From assembly GCA_031274925.1 (NCBI GenBank), contig JAISPL010000004.1:1-54215 (forward strand): a stretch of 54,215 bases of DNA, given 5' to 3'. The notes under the pieces are model-generated. The model was not told the origin of the DNA, did no database searches, and was given only the letters and a program-made list of their open reading frames with translations. This stretch comes from Syntrophobacterales bacterium (GTDB lineage Bacteria > Desulfobacterota > Syntrophorhabdia > Syntrophorhabdales > Syntrophorhabdaceae). The position numbers and the translations under genes are program-made. Shown here piece after piece: positions 46,959-54,215 of the stretch. The number at the start of each line of letters is the position of its first letter. Position 1 is the first letter of the stretch.

Positions 46959-49184
46959 ATGGATAGACTGCATGCCCATACCCCGAACGATAAATGCGAA
47001 TGGCATTATCTTGATCAACATCTGAAGGAGGTCGCAGAAAAAGCAAAAGAGTTCGCGGAGAAATTCGGCGCGGGAGAACTCGCGTACAATATTGGGCTGC
47101 TGCATGACCTCGGCAAGATCAATCCATGCTTTCAAGACTATCTTGACGCCTGCGCTAAAAAATTGCAGCACAAAAAGGTACCTCATTCCATATGGGGAGC
47201 CGCCCTAGTCTATCATTTCATCTGGAATATGCAGAAGGACCCCGAGGGATGGAAAGAGTTGTCTCTTGCAATCATGGGGCATCATGCCGGACTGTCCGAC
47301 CTCGGGAATGCTGTAACCAAGCTTAGCGCGTTTCTAAAAGAAAGTCCCTCCTCTCTGGAACAGATGCAAAACGGCATAAAAACTCTAAAATTACCCCTCC
47401 AATCTTTCAGCCTCACCGGTAATGACGTAAACAACGCCTCAACAAGGCGGGAATTGTTTATTCGGATGCTCTTCTCGGCCCTGGTGGACGCAGATTATCT
47501 TAATACAGAGAAACATTTCAATCCCAAGCAGGCAAATATGCGTCAAGGGTGGCAGACACTTGATATGCTGTGGAAGAAACTTGAGACGACGCAACGTAAA
47601 ATCCTTAACGACTCCACCCCGCTCAACCGAATTCGCAAAGAAGTATATGAGGCTTGCCTGAGTTCGGCAACTAGCGAACCAGGCATTTACAGTCTTACCG
47701 TGCCCACCGGCGGAGGAAAAACGCTAAGCGGGCTTGCCTTTGCCCTCAAACATGCCTCAATCCACAAACAAATGACACGAGTAATTGTAGCAATTCCATA
47801 TACAAGTATTATTGACCAGACCGCGCAAGTGTACGGTGAAATTTTCGGGAACGACGCAGTGCTCGAACACCACTCTGCCATGGAAACATCAATAGACTCG
47901 GAAGACCGGAAGAAAGACCGCCAGGATGAACGTCAGGATGAACGTTCGGTCCGCCGCAACCTGGCGACGGAGAATTGGGACGCACATTTGATCGTAACAA
48001 CAACGGTGCAGCTCTTTGAGAGTTTGTTTAGCAACAAGCCGTCCAAGGTACGGAAACTCCATCGCATTACCCGGTCTATCATAATTCTCGATGAGGTACA
48101 GACATTGCCTCTTGAGTTGTTGCGACCTACTCTGGATGTTGTGCGAGCCCTTGCTGCACCTGTTGAGAAAGGCGGATATGGCTCGACCGTAGTCCTTTGT
48201 ACCGCAACGCAGCCTGCTTATGAAGATAGCGCATGGATTGAAGAACTCCATGGTGTGCCGGTTCATGAAATAGTCCCGCAATATCCTGACCATTTTGCAG
48301 TGCTGAAACGAGTTAAGTACGTATATTACCGCAGGCCTCTATCGTGGGGGCGTCTGGCCAGGAAAGTGAGCGGTGCTGCGCAAGCCATGGTGGTGCTCAA
48401 TTCCCGCAAGGACGCCCTTGACCTGATAACCGCAATGAATGGCGTAGCCGATACCTTCCACCTCTCCACCCTTCTCTGTGGGGCCCATCGGAAGAAGACT
48501 CTTGAGGAGATCAAAAAGAGATTAAATCCTGAAGACCCTAAGCCGGTGCGCCTTATAAGTACCCAAGTCGTCGAAGCGGGAGTCAATTTGGATTTTCCTA
48601 TAGTTTGCCGAGCCGTTGGCCCATTGGACCGGATAGTGCAGGCGGCAGGACGATGTAACAGGGAGAACTGCCATAAGAAGGGAAGGGTGTTTATTTTTGA
48701 GCCCAAAGAGGGGAGGGCGCCGAAGGGGCCCTACATGATAGGCATGGAACAAGCCAAATTACTGCTTCGTGAGAATTCCGCTGAACGACTGCATGACCCT
48801 GATCTATACAAACAGTATTTTAGTATGCTTTATAACCATTTCCGGAGAGAGGGATTAGACAAAAATGAGATTCAAAAATTTCGCGAAGACCTCAATTATC
48901 CGAAAACAGCGGAAAAGTACCGTTTAATCCCTAAGGAAACAGTAGCGGTGGTAGTGCCCTATGAAGACGCCATTGACCGGTTTGCAGCATGGGAGGCGGT
49001 TCCTAGTCGTGCTACCTGGAGGGCGCTCCAGCCGTATCTCGTAAACCTATATCGGCATGAAGTGGGGCAGAAGAAGGACTGGCTTGAGCAATGCGCGGAA
49101 GGGCTCTACCTGTGGAAAGGTAAGTACGACAAAAAAATAGGCATAATAGAAGGATATACTGACCCCAGCGACCTTATTGTGTAA
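46959..49184 (+). CDS. cas3: CRISPR-associated nuclease/helicase Cas3 (type I-C)
   Basis: The 741-residue protein has an N-terminal HD nuclease domain (HDLGK with His49-Asp50, plus later IMGHHAG), a superfamily 2 helicase with Walker A PTGGGKT at about 249-255 and DEVQ at 378-381, and ISTQVVEAGVNLDFPIV and GRCNRE in the second RecA lobe. Cas3 unwinds and shreds DNA marked by Cascade. I start at ATG 46959; the open frame extends 52 codons further, but that part is not Cas3-like. The HD and helicase parts are both intact. Confidence 0.95.
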   Translation: MDRLHAHTPNDKCEWHYLDQHLKEVAEKAKEFAEKFGAGELAYNIGLLHDLGKINPCFQDYLDACAKKLQHKKVPHSIWGAALVYHFIWNMQKDPEGWKELSLAIMGHHAGLSDLGNAVTKLSAFLKESPSSLEQMQNGIKTLKLPLQSFSLTGNDVNNASTRRELFIRMLFSALVDADYLNTEKHFNPKQANMRQGWQTLDMLWKKLETTQRKILNDSTPLNRIRKEVYEACLSSATSEPGIYSLTVPTGGGKTLSGLAFALKHASIHKQMTRVIVAIPYTSIIDQTAQVYGEIFGNDAVLEHHSAMETSIDSEDRKKDRQDERQDERSVRRNLATENWDAHLIVTTTVQLFESLFSNKPSKVRKLHRITRSIIILDEVQTLPLELLRPTLDVVRALAAPVEKGGYGSTVVLCTATQPAYEDSAWIEELHGVPVHEIVPQYPDHFAVLKRVKYVYYRRPLSWGRLARKVSGAAQAMVVLNSRKDALDLITAMNGVADTFHLSTLLCGAHRKKTLEEIKKRLNPEDPKPVRLISTQVVEAGVNLDFPIVCRAVGPLDRIVQAAGRCNRENCHKKGRVFIFEPKEGRAPKGPYMIGMEQAKLLLRENSAERLHDPDLYKQYFSMLYNHFRREGLDKNEIQKFREDLNYPKTAEKYRLIPKETVAVVVPYEDAIDRFAAWEAVPSRATWRALQPYLVNLYRHEVGQKKDWLEQCAEGLYLWKGKYDKKIGIIEGYTDPSDLIV

Positions 49185-49186
49185 CG

Positions 49187-49225
49187 GGAGAATGACGTCG
49201 TCAACGTTTCACGACGGCATTCTCC
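49187..49225. terminator. Hairpin just after cas3
   Basis: GGAGAATG-A-CGTCGT (49187-49201) pairs with ACGACG-G-CATTCTCC (49211-49225): 8 and 6 bp around one mismatch. It sits 2 bases after the cas3 stop. There is no T run, so it may stabilise the cas3 3' end. Read on the other strand it becomes the 3' hairpin of the guide-like RNA, overlapping the second half of its spacer. Confidence 0.6.
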
Positions 49226-49272
49226 TGCCCAACAAAAGAAATATTTCAATCCACGGCTGTTTCCGCCGCAAC
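49208..49272 (-). ncRNA. CRISPR-resembling guide RNA (CreR/CreA-like): one degenerate repeat plus spacer
   Basis: On the - strand, 49272-49243 is a 30-nt repeat-like unit that begins GTTGC and ends GTGGATTGAAAT, the two conserved ends of type I-C repeats. Its stem is worn (GGC...GCC). It is followed by a spacer-like stretch from 49242 whose first 16 nt, ATTTCTTTTGTTGGGC, recur exactly at 49343-49328 beside the cas5 promoter. A promoter ends just before the repeat. CRISPR-resembling RNAs of this layout (CreA, CreR) guide Cascade to repress toxin or cas promoters, and a short seed match blocks transcription without cleavage. The role here is inferred. Confidence 0.72.
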
Positions 49273-49279
49273 TTGGAAT

Positions 49280-49308
49280 AGTCTAACCGAGGTAGTATTT
49301 AAAATCAA
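49280..49308 (-). promoter_or_regulatory. Candidate promoter of the guide-like RNA
   Basis: On the - strand, TTGATT (49308-49303), a 17-base spacer and TAGACT (49285-49280), each 4 of 6 to consensus. The start would be near 49273, one base before the degenerate repeat. Confidence 0.5.
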
Positions 49309-49327
49309 GGTTACTAAAAGTAATATA

Positions 49328-49343
49328 GCCCAACAAAAGAAAT
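49328..49343 (-). promoter_or_regulatory. Predicted Cascade target next to the cas5 promoter
   Basis: This 16-nt sequence is identical to the first 16 nt of the guide-like spacer, and identity ends there. On the - strand it is preceded by TTT (49346-49344), close to the type I-C PAM TTC. It lies 5 bases from the -35 box of the cas5-8-7 promoter, where bound Cascade would block RNA polymerase. Confidence 0.65.
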
Positions 49344-49348
49344 AAAGA

Positions 49349-49377
49349 TTGACATTTTTTCACGCCTGTTGTATAGT
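49349..49377 (+). promoter_or_regulatory. Promoter of cas5c-cas8c-cas7c
   Basis: TTGACA (49349-49354), a 17-base spacer and TATAGT (49372-49377). Transcription would start near 49384, leaving a 135-nt leader before cas5c. The strength of this promoter makes a dedicated repressor plausible. Confidence 0.75.
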
Positions 49378-49518
49378 TTTTCAAGAAAGTTGAAGCTAAT
49401 GATTGTTTGTGACACATGGTTATGATGGAGCCTTCTGCATTTGCGAAATTTCGCCAGATCTCTAAGCTCTATCGGAAGTCAAAGTTAGTATGATTCGAAT
49501 GCGCGAGCGGAGGGTCAA

Positions 49519-50211
49519 ATGAGCCAGAACGATGAGCTAATTAAAATCAATGTCAGCGGCGAATATGCGTGTTTTTCCCGTCCGGAATTTAAGGTAGAGC
49601 GAGTTAGTTATCCGGTCATCACGCCAAGTGCGGCGCGTGGTGTTCTTGAAGCCATTTTCTGGAAACCGGAATTCAGATATGAGATCCGTAGGGTTGGCAT
49701 ATTAAAGTTAGGCAGTCAAACGGTAATTTTAAAGAACGAACTGGCGGACCGGCAAGGGAGCAAACCTTTTTATATAGAGGATGGACGTCAGCAACGCTCA
49801 AGCCTTATGTTGAAAAATGTTGCATACAGTATTGAGGCTGAAATACGGCTCCGGCCTCACTGTGTTGATTCGGTTTATAAATATATTGATCAGTTCCGCA
49901 GGCGTGTAGATAAGGGGCAGCATTATCATACACCTTATCTTGGCACACGGGAATGCGCTGCCTGTGTCATGCCTATGAGTAACGAAGAACCACCATATCT
50001 TGATTTGCCAGTTGGCACGATGCTTTTCGACATAGCTTTTGTTAAAAGTGTAGAAAGAGTTGAGATGGAGTTCAAGCGGCCCGGCAAAGAGAGCCCGGTG
50101 GGCGGATATGCTCAGGCGCTTTTCTTCTCAGCGGAGGTCAAGGGAGGGTGGCTTAACGTACCTAAGGACAGATATCGTGAACTTTATCATTTGGAGGGAT
50201 GGAATGTTTAG
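49519..50211 (+). CDS. cas5c: CRISPR-associated protein Cas5 (type I-C, crRNA-processing)
   Basis: The 230-residue protein is a Cas5c/Cas5d: VSGEYACFSRPEFKVERVSYPVITPSAARGVLEAIFWKPEFRYEIRRVGIL near the N-terminus and the C-terminal GWLNVPKDRYRELYHLEGWNV. In type I-C there is no Cas6, and Cas5 itself cuts the repeat RNA and stays on the 5' handle. GCGGAGGG precedes the ATG. It overlaps cas8c by 8 bases. It would also have to process the guide-like RNA encoded upstream. Confidence 0.95.
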   Translation: MSQNDELIKINVSGEYACFSRPEFKVERVSYPVITPSAARGVLEAIFWKPEFRYEIRRVGILKLGSQTVILKNELADRQGSKPFYIEDGRQQRSSLMLKNVAYSIEAEIRLRPHCVDSVYKYIDQFRRRVDKGQHYHTPYLGTRECAACVMPMSNEEPPYLDLPVGTMLFDIAFVKSVERVEMEFKRPGKESPVGGYAQALFFSAEVKGGWLNVPKDRYRELYHLEGWNV

Positions 50212-52015
50212 GGCACTGGTAGACCTTGGGCATGATCTTGAACCGAAAGGCGTATTGCCTCATCCTGGTTTCTATTACTACAAAGAACCTGTCAAGTGGA
50301 TAGTGCACCTATGGGAGGAAAGGGTGTACTTGGAAGAAACCCAGTTAAACCATCCGCGGCCGTTTAGCGGCCGGACTTCCGGGGTGGAGGCTCACCTGCT
50401 GATTGATGAAGCCGGATATGCGTTAGGCGTGAATAAAGATAAGAACGGGTTGGACAAGCGGGCTGATGAAAAGCACAAAGCGTTTTGCAAATTGCTCAGA
50501 AAATTTCAAGCATGGGAGGGTTTGAAAGACCCTGCTCTCAAGGAGGCCATGAACTGGTTGGATGCCGCGTTAAAACAGGGCAGATTGCGCCAGGACCCTC
50601 GATTAGGTGAAATCTTGACTAAGGATTGGCTCTCTTTTGTCCCGGGGGCAGGTCCCTTGTTGGGACAGCATCTGTTCGAACATGACGATGCCCGCCGATT
50701 CTGGACGGTTGAACTGCAGTCAAGAAGCACTCCAGGAGGAAAGAAGGACAAACGGCTGATACGGGGGCAATGCGCCGTATGTGGCAAAGAAGCAGCACTT
50801 TTAGGGAAGATCCCTGTGGGAGTTAAGCTGGTAGGGAATACACCCCTGCATTCGATCAATGCTGACGCCTTTGCATCTTTCATATCGGGGCCTGACGCCT
50901 TCAAAAAGGCTCACATCGGACTTTGTTTTGAATGCGGCGATACGGCCTCCAGAGCTTTCAATTATTTGAGTAATTCTGAACAACACCGACGCGTATTGGT
51001 TTTTGACAAGAAGAAAGATTCTCTGGCCAACCAGATCGCGTTGTTTTGGGTGAAAGATCGAGCCCCGGTTCAAGTTGGAGACAAGGTGTTCGACTTGAGC
51101 AGCCTGTCATCCGTTGACTTCGGAGCAGCGCTTGCCGGGATTCCGAAAGGACCGGCATCGGCGACCGTTTCACAGTTGTTGGAGTTGCTCAGGCTCCCGT
51201 GGTCTTCTGTGGATTCGAGTCTTAGCCTCAATGATTATGGTTTTTATTTGGGCATCCTCTCTCCCAATGTCGGCAGAATTGCCTTACGAGAATGGGTCGC
51301 AGTCTCCCTTGAGAAGGTCAAAAAGAACCTTGCGAAGTTTCTGGAGGCGTCTCGTATTGTTTCCGCTTGGGGAGAAGAAGCGCGGCCTCTTTCGATAGGC
51401 ACATTGCTGCAGGCATTAGAAACAAAGAACCCGAATCTTACCCGGCAGCTTTTGCGGACCGCGTATCTTGGTTACGATCCCCCTGAGGAGTTGTGGGTTG
51501 CAGCTGTCAATCGGTTTCGCATACCAAATATCCTCCAGGACGCACGCGAAACTTGGAGATTACAAGTTTTGGCTTCATCAATCAAGCTTGGACTTTACTA
51601 TAAAAAGGAGGTTGATTGTATGTATGAGTTAAATTCAGATCACCAAAACTCCGCTTATTTATGCGGGTGTCTGCTGGCCATTCTTGAAGAAGCCCAGCAG
51701 GTAGCGACTTTTCTTAAAATTGGAAAGCGTTTGGAAAGGACTGTCGTAAACAATTCTTACGGCGGTGCCTCAACGGCGCCTAAGGCAATCTTTGGACGGC
51801 TCATGAATGTGGCTTCTACAGCCCATCTTCCAGAGGTCGGCAGAAAATTGAATGAGTCGATAGAAAAAGTGATGTCCTCTATGGTTGAGGCTGGAGGTTT
51901 TCCGAAAATCCTGAATCTCGAAGGGCAAGCTGATTTTGCCTTGGGATTCTACCACCGGCGGGCCGCATTTCGGGCTAACCGTGAAAAAGAGAAAGATGAA
52001 GGAGAGAATCAATGA
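50204..52015 (+). CDS. cas8c: CRISPR-associated protein Cas8c/Csd1 (type I-C large subunit)
   Basis: The 603-residue protein starts MFRALVDLGHDLEPKGVLPHPGFYYYKEPVKWIVHL, typical of Csd1. A Cys4 zinc-finger-like pair is present (GQCAVCGKEA and LCFECGDTA). Cas8c recognises the PAM and recruits Cas3. ATG at 50204 has TTGGAGGGATGG upstream; the open frame before it overlaps cas5c and is not used. The last 131 codons also encode Cas11c from an internal start. It overlaps cas7c by 4 bases (ATGA). Confidence 0.95.
   Translation: MFRALVDLGHDLEPKGVLPHPGFYYYKEPVKWIVHLWEERVYLEETQLNHPRPFSGRTSGVEAHLLIDEAGYALGVNKDKNGLDKRADEKHKAFCKLLRKFQAWEGLKDPALKEAMNWLDAALKQGRLRQDPRLGEILTKDWLSFVPGAGPLLGQHLFEHDDARRFWTVELQSRSTPGGKKDKRLIRGQCAVCGKEAALLGKIPVGVKLVGNTPLHSINADAFASFISGPDAFKKAHIGLCFECGDTASRAFNYLSNSEQHRRVLVFDKKKDSLANQIALFWVKDRAPVQVGDKVFDLSSLSSVDFGAALAGIPKGPASATVSQLLELLRLPWSSVDSSLSLNDYGFYLGILSPNVGRIALREWVAVSLEKVKKNLAKFLEASRIVSAWGEEARPLSIGTLLQALETKNPNLTRQLLRTAYLGYDPPEELWVAAVNRFRIPNILQDARETWRLQVLASSIKLGLYYKKEVDCMYELNSDHQNSAYLCGCLLAILEEAQQVATFLKIGKRLERTVVNNSYGGASTAPKAIFGRLMNVASTAHLPEVGRKLNESIEKVMSSMVEAGGFPKILNLEGQADFALGFYHRRAAFRANREKEKDEGENQ
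51620..52015 (+). CDS. cas11c: Cas11c small subunit from an internal start within cas8c
   Basis: Inside cas8c, AAAGGAGG (51604-51611) stands 8 bases before an in-frame ATG at 51620. Translation from there gives a 131-residue, mostly helical protein (MYELNSDHQNSAYLCGCLL...). Type I-C systems are known to make the Cas11 small subunit by internal initiation within cas8. The strong, otherwise unneeded Shine-Dalgarno at the right place supports this here. Confidence 0.8.
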   Translation: MYELNSDHQNSAYLCGCLLAILEEAQQVATFLKIGKRLERTVVNNSYGGASTAPKAIFGRLMNVASTAHLPEVGRKLNESIEKVMSSMVEAGGFPKILNLEGQADFALGFYHRRAAFRANREKEKDEGENQ

Positions 52016-52899
52016 GCTATACTGATCCGACGAAGCGCCATGAGTTTGTTTTGTTGTTTGACGTAACGAACGGAAATCCGAACGGAGATCCTGACGCCGG
52101 AAACTTGCCCCGTGTGGATCCTGAAACCATGCATGGTCTGGTGACCGATGTCGCGCTTAAACGTAAGGTACGTGACTATCTTCAACTTACGCAAAACGTT
52201 TCCATTTTTATCCAAAGCAAAGTAGCGCTCAACACATTAAAAGAACAAGTTGCGGGCAAAGTGGAGCCTCCAATCAGCAAAGAAGAGAAGGAAGGTAAGA
52301 AAGTGATCCCCAGGCTTCAGTCTCAGTTGTGCAAGGAGTATTTCGATATTCGTATGTTCGGGGCTGTCCTCGCGACAGGTGAAAAGGATGCCCGGCTTAA
52401 TGCGGGGCAGGTGCGCGGTCCGGCGCAATTCACTTTCGCACGGTCCATTAATCCGGTTTTACCTCTTGATTTGGCCATTACCAGACAGGCGCGTACTACA
52501 GAGGAAAGGATGGAAACCGGAACGACGGAAATGGGCCGTAAGACCCTAATACCTTACGGCCTTTACCGATCTCACGGTTATTTTAATCCGTTTTTAGCCA
52601 AAAATACCGGTGTGGACACTGATGATTTGATGGCTCTATGGAGTGCCCTTGCAAACCTTTTCGACTTTGATCGTTCGGCAGCGCGGGCAGAAATGGCGGT
52701 GCGAGGTCTTTGGGTCTATACTCACGATAACGAGAAGGGCAATGCTCCCGCTCACAGACTTTTTGAACTGATTAAAACCCCTGCCATTGAGAGATCGCCA
52801 CGGTCTTTTGAAGATTATGCTGAAGTTATTAGGTTTCCTAAGGATGGTCCACTTGATGATCAAGGATTCCCTGGTGTGGCGTTGAAGCGATTGGTTTAG
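52012..52899 (+). CDS. cas7c: CRISPR-associated protein Cas7c/Csd2 (type I-C backbone)
   Basis: The 295-residue protein is a complete Csd2: RHEFVLLFDVTNGNPNGDPDAGNLPRVDPETMHGLVTDVALKRKVRDYL, with later GQVRGPAQFTFARSINPVLPLDLAITRQART and TEMGRKTLIPYGLYRSHGYFNP. Several copies polymerise along the crRNA spacer. Its ATG overlaps the cas8c stop. A 593-bp gap follows before cas4, which is unusual for this locus type. Confidence 0.96.
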   Translation: MSYTDPTKRHEFVLLFDVTNGNPNGDPDAGNLPRVDPETMHGLVTDVALKRKVRDYLQLTQNVSIFIQSKVALNTLKEQVAGKVEPPISKEEKEGKKVIPRLQSQLCKEYFDIRMFGAVLATGEKDARLNAGQVRGPAQFTFARSINPVLPLDLAITRQARTTEERMETGTTEMGRKTLIPYGLYRSHGYFNPFLAKNTGVDTDDLMALWSALANLFDFDRSAARAEMAVRGLWVYTHDNEKGNAPAHRLFELIKTPAIERSPRSFEDYAEVIRFPKDGPLDDQGFPGVALKRLV

Positions 52900-53492
52900 G
52901 GCGGGCGCTAGGGTATTAAGCTTAGAAGGGAATCCTTGTCTCCTCTTACGGAGGTTATTGTGATTACTGTCGCAATAGGATGGCGGAAATTGTCTTCAAC
53001 GCCGTGGTTTTCTTTTGCGACTGGGTTTGTGGGCAGGCGGTTGCGAACTCCATGACCAGATTATATAAGAGGCTTATATCGGCAAGTAGAATATCGTGAG
53101 GGGAGCGTGGCTTCTTGTGTTTCGAAAAAGACGGAATTTAAACTCATCGGAGCGGTCAGGGCGAGTTTGTGATGAATTGTTCCTTGATTTTCAGGATTAT
53201 TTAGGGTAGCGAGGATTCGCTCTTTTGGGAAAAGGTGATGGCAAAGTAAAGGAAAGCAGAAGGGATGAGTGGCGTATAAGGCGGATAAGTCCTATTTGGT
53301 CGAAATGACCTATTTTTAGAGCCAGCTCCCTAAAATCGCCGCAAACATCATAGTCTGTGTGGTATACTAAAAAGACTGTCTTCTTGACCGACAGTTAAAA
53401 ATTTTGAAAAAGGATTTACTGGAAGAGAGCGGTTTCTTCATGGAGATACTCTATTGCATCCACCCACAGGCTCGCGGTGACAGGAGAAGAAA
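52900..53492. other. 593-bp gap between cas7c and cas4
   Basis: In type I-C loci cas4 usually follows cas7 closely. Here the gap has no recognisable gene. Small hairpins are visible: AGCGA/TCGCT followed by CTTTT (about 53208-53226), GGTC/GACC followed by TATTTTT (about 53298-53317), and ACTGTC/GACAGT near 53374-53395. A TATACT at about 53362 may be the -10 of a separate promoter for cas4-cas1-cas2; its -35 is unclear. No repeat-like unit was found. Confidence 0.5.
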
Positions 53493-54131
53493 GTGACCAT
53501 TTACGCCGAAGAAGACCTCATAATGATTTCTGCGTTGCAGCACTATATTTTTTGCCCACGGCAGTGCGCATTGATCCACACGGAGCAGGCGTGGGCGGAG
53601 AATCGATTCACCGCTGAAGGACGGATCATGCATGAGCGCGTCCATGATGAGGGAAGCGAGTCGAGAGGCAGCGTCAGGATTGCGAGAGGGGTTCCGCTTC
53701 GCTCTATGCGTCTCGGGTTGGTCGGCATCGCTGACGTCGTCGAGTTTCACCTCGGATCCGGGGAATATTGGCAACCGTTTCCGGTTGAGTACAAGCGTGG
53801 CAAGCCGAAGATGGACCATTCCGACATAATCCAACTATGCGCCCAGGCGGTATGCCTCGAAGAAATGCTGAACGTAGAGGTCCTGAAAGGTGCGCTGTTC
53901 TACGGCAGGACGAGGCGACGCCATGACGTGGCCTTTGATGATACGTTGCGAGCCGAACTGGAAGAGACAGCCCTACGGGTCCGGGAACTAATTGAAACAA
54001 AGAAGACTCCGGAGCCAATCTATACCAAAAAGTGCGACAACTGTTCACTTCTTGCCGAATGCTTGCCTAAGACACTCACAAGGCGTAAATCCGCAGAGCG
54101 GTATCTGTCCGGAGTTTTGAAAAGTATATGA
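53493..54131 (+). CDS. cas4: CRISPR-associated exonuclease Cas4
   Basis: The 212-residue protein has the Cas4 Fe-S cluster cysteines (Cys21 in YIFCPRQC and Cys181, Cys184, Cys190 in [12 protein letters not shown]) and the RecB-type nuclease motifs IADVVEF and VEYKRGKPK. Cas4 trims prespacers and helps select the PAM during adaptation. The GTG start follows CAGGAGAAG. Its stop overlaps the cas1 start (ATGA), so the adaptation genes form their own unit. Confidence 0.95.
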   Translation: MTIYAEEDLIMISALQHYIFCPRQCALIHTEQAWAENRFTAEGRIMHERVHDEGSESRGSVRIARGVPLRSMRLGLVGIADVVEFHLGSGEYWQPFPVEYKRGKPKMDHSDIIQLCAQAVCLEEMLNVEVLKGALFYGRTRRRHDVAFDDTLRAELEETALRVRELIETKKTPEPIYTKKCDNCSLLAECLPKTLTRRKSAERYLSGVLKSI

Positions 54132-54215
54132 AAAAGCACCTCAACACACTTTTTGTTACGACCCAGGGCGCTTATCTCTCGAAGGAGGGTGAAACCATTG
54201 CGGTGCGGATTGAAG
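54128..54215 (+). CDS. cas1: CRISPR-associated integrase Cas1 (partial, 5' end)
   Basis: The window ends after 29 codons, [29 protein letters not shown], which is the usual beta-strand start of type I-C Cas1 proteins. The ATG overlaps the cas4 stop. cas2 and the CRISPR array are expected just beyond the window. Confidence 0.9.
   Translation, partial: MKKHLNTLFVTTQGAYLSKEGETIAVRIE

Noticed and set aside
49243-49272. Calling a CRISPR array in the cas3-cas5c gap
   Set aside because: Only one repeat-like unit exists, with a worn stem and no second repeat at spacer distance. It is a solitary degenerate unit, not an array.

Overview
The window looks like a chromosomal segment of an anaerobic, Gram-negative bacterium of the deltaproteobacterial (Desulfobacterota) type. 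The evidence is a classic tuf-rpmG-trnW-secE-nusG-rplKAJL-rpoBC block, a Tol-Pal/TonB outer-membrane system, an electron-transfer flavoprotein next to a membrane FeS 'ETF:menaquinone oxidoreductase' type protein as in syntrophic fatty- or aromatic-acid degraders, and many sigma70-like promoters. Assignment to a Syntrophorhabdus/Syntrophus-like lineage is inference only.

Layout. 1-11805 (+): translation and transcription core operon, ending in rpoC. 11785-16790 (-): cpoB, pal, tolB, a decayed LysR gene, a decayed stretch and a TonB-family gene; tolQ/tolR are not here. 17288-25701 (+): a decayed HdrA fragment, etfB, etfA (with a ferredoxin domain), the EMO-like FeS membrane protein, a truncated PAS sensor and a sigma54-dependent activator closed by a terminator. 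26155-31386 (+): a cobalamin riboswitch followed by a TonB-dependent receptor and a BtuFCD-type ABC importer. 31506-31824 (+): a stand-alone, highly structured RNA with its own promoter and terminator. 32415-34887 (+): an RCC1-repeat protein and a frameshifted, Firmicutes-phage-like endolysin. 35169-38363 (-): a TRAP transporter (dctPQM) behind a switch-like leader. Then tRNA-Leu(UAA), a DUF6125-like protein, a site-2 protease, DNA polymerase III delta, a radical SAM protein, an amino-acid-type binding lipoprotein, a flavin reductase and a NifX/NifB-like protein. 46959-54215 (+): a type I-C CRISPR-Cas locus (cas3, cas5c, cas8c with internal cas11c, cas7c, cas4, start of cas1). cas2 and the array must lie beyond the window.

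Most striking signal: the 334-bp gap between cas3 and cas5c carries one degenerate type I-C repeat on the minus strand with its own promoter. The first 16 nt of its 'spacer' are repeated exactly 101 bp away, right against the -35 box of the cas5-8-7 promoter. This is the architecture of a CRISPR-resembling guide RNA (CreR/CreA type) that would let Cascade repress its own operon. Second, the dctPQM leader has two mutually exclusive sets of stems (13-bp stem plus terminator versus 13-bp stem plus antiterminator) behind a short reading frame with a Trp-Arg-Trp run. Third, the rpoBC terminator is a perfect 17-bp hairpin built into the coding sequence of the convergent gene cpoB.

Several genes are visibly decaying (LysR, HdrA, PAS sensor, RCC1 tail, endolysin), so the region between the core operon and the CRISPR locus is a mix of working modules and gene debris.
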